From Cupriavidus pinatubonensis (GTDB taxonomy: Bacteria; Pseudomonadota; Gammaproteobacteria; Burkholderiales; Burkholderiaceae), in NCBI RefSeq assembly GCF_019602855.1, contig NZ_CP080767.1:620001-684000 (forward strand): a stretch of 64,000 nt of DNA, in the 5' to 3' direction. The translations under genes were made by a program, and so were the position numbers. Of this stretch, positions 63,481 to 64,000 are shown in pieces. The notes beneath the pieces are model-generated. The model searched no databases. It was not told the DNA's origin and worked only from the letters and a program-made list of their open reading frames with translations. Position 1 is the first letter of the stretch. The number at the start of each line of letters is the position of its first letter.

Positions 63481-64000
63481 TCAGGAGCCTGCGGCGCGCA
63501 GTGCCTCGATCCGTTCGCGCGTGTGCGGATGCGTCGAGAGGAAATCGTCCAGCGGGGGTTCTTCCTCATGAGCACGCGGTGGGGCTTCTTTCTTGTCCCC
63601 ACTGCGGTTTTGGTTCTCGAGCGCGACCAGCACATCGGCGAGCGCCGATGGCGGCAGCCGGTTGCGCTGCATGATCTCGATCGCATAGGCATCGGCCTCG
63701 CGTTCGTGCTCGCGCGAATAGCGCAGCGTCAGCATGGCGGCAGGCACGCCTGCCAGCACGGACGAAAAATCCCCGAACATATACGCTGCCAGCGCGCCGA
63801 CCGCCGACGCCTGGATAACCTGCTGCAGACCATGGCGCTGCGCGATATGGCCAGCCTCGTGGGCGAGCACGCCCAGCATGCCGGCGCCCGTGCCGGCGAT
63901 CCCCACGAGTTCGTCCGTCACAACGATGGTGCCGCCGGGCAAGGCCAGCGCATTGGCGCCCAGGCGTCCGCCGCGCCGGAACACGATCTGGTAGTCATGG
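63481..64000 (-). CDS. M48-family metallopeptidase, 5' part missing
   Basis: C-terminal 172 residues of a Zn protease that continues past the window end. The catalytic HEAGH motif is in VLAHEAGHIAQRHG, with the third ligand Glu in EREADAYAIEIM. GANALALPGGTIVVTDELV upstream is also typical of M48 (HtpX/Oma1/BepA-like) enzymes. The C-terminal end carries THPHTRERIEAL. Likely membrane-linked or periplasmic, but the N terminus is not visible. Convergent with lgt, 18 bp apart. Confidence 0.92.
   Translation of the reverse strand, partial: HDYQIVFRRGGRLGANALALPGGTIVVTDELVGIAGTGAGMLGVLAHEAGHIAQRHGLQQVIQASAVGALAAYMFGDFSSVLAGVPAAMLTLRYSREHEREADAYAIEIMQRNRLPPSALADVLVALENQNRSGDKKEAPPRAHEEEPPLDDFLSTHPHTRERIEALRAAGS

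Overview
The window looks like chromosomal DNA of a high-GC betaproteobacterium in the Burkholderiaceae, most likely Cupriavidus or a close relative. The best evidence is the complete NAD-linked, molybdenum-dependent soluble formate dehydrogenase operon (fdsGBACD with divergent fdsR). The gene neighbourhoods plsY-ybaK-xerD-ogt and adk-kdsB-Trm112-lpxK-exbD-exbB-xseA-sodB and the many Bug/LysR-type genes agree with this. The genus call is inference from gene content; no rRNA gene was seen.

Layout. 0-3 kb: the start of an RND efflux adaptor gene, divergent from an OmpR/EnvZ-type two-component pair. 3-12 kb: housekeeping genes (plsY, ybaK, xerD, ogt, queG, tsaE, amiC) with an orphan Bug-type binding protein and an AEC carrier. 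12-17 kb: three regulator/target divergent pairs or singles (SBF-like symporter/LysR, methyltransferase/MmyB-type XRE regulator) and an SDR dehydrogenase. 16.7-24.2 kb: adk, the LPS/envelope block kdsB-Trm112-lpxK-exbD-exbB, a gene-free 1-kb interval with an ordered DnaA-box array, then xseA and sodB. 24.4-34.9 kb: an accessory region of small, poorly characterised and stress-type proteins (DUF4142, hemerythrin, BON, DUF2188, CinA, stand-alone CheB, DUF72, FUSC, DUF2076). 35-37.6 kb: CorA/ZntB, PPK2 and ferredoxin. 37.6-45 kb: the fds formate dehydrogenase locus. 45-54 kb: a stand-alone GT51 glycosyltransferase, two RRM-like small proteins bracketing a phosphatase, ackA-pta and a DUF3141-fabI pair. 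53.3-57 kb: modE and the modABC molybdate transporter with a ModE-type operator. 57-64 kb: a hydroxyacid dehydrogenase, a nucleoside deoxyribosyltransferase, a 0.7-kb foldback element, ilvD/LysR, lgt and the start of an M48 peptidase gene.

How they fit together. FdsA needs a molybdenum cofactor and FdsC (FdhD-like) sulfurates it, so the molybdate importer and its ModE regulator 10 kb away serve the same enzyme. The ackA-pta, DUF3141 and fabI genes form an acyl-phosphate/acyl-CoA block.

Most notable unexplained structure: between exbB and xseA there are four diverged repeat units. Three of them keep exactly the same spacing of one forward and two reverse DnaA-box-like 9-mers followed by an IHF-like motif, and one unit has a perfect DnaA box. 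The layout recalls oriC-, datA- or DARS-type DnaA control loci, but no replication genes are nearby.
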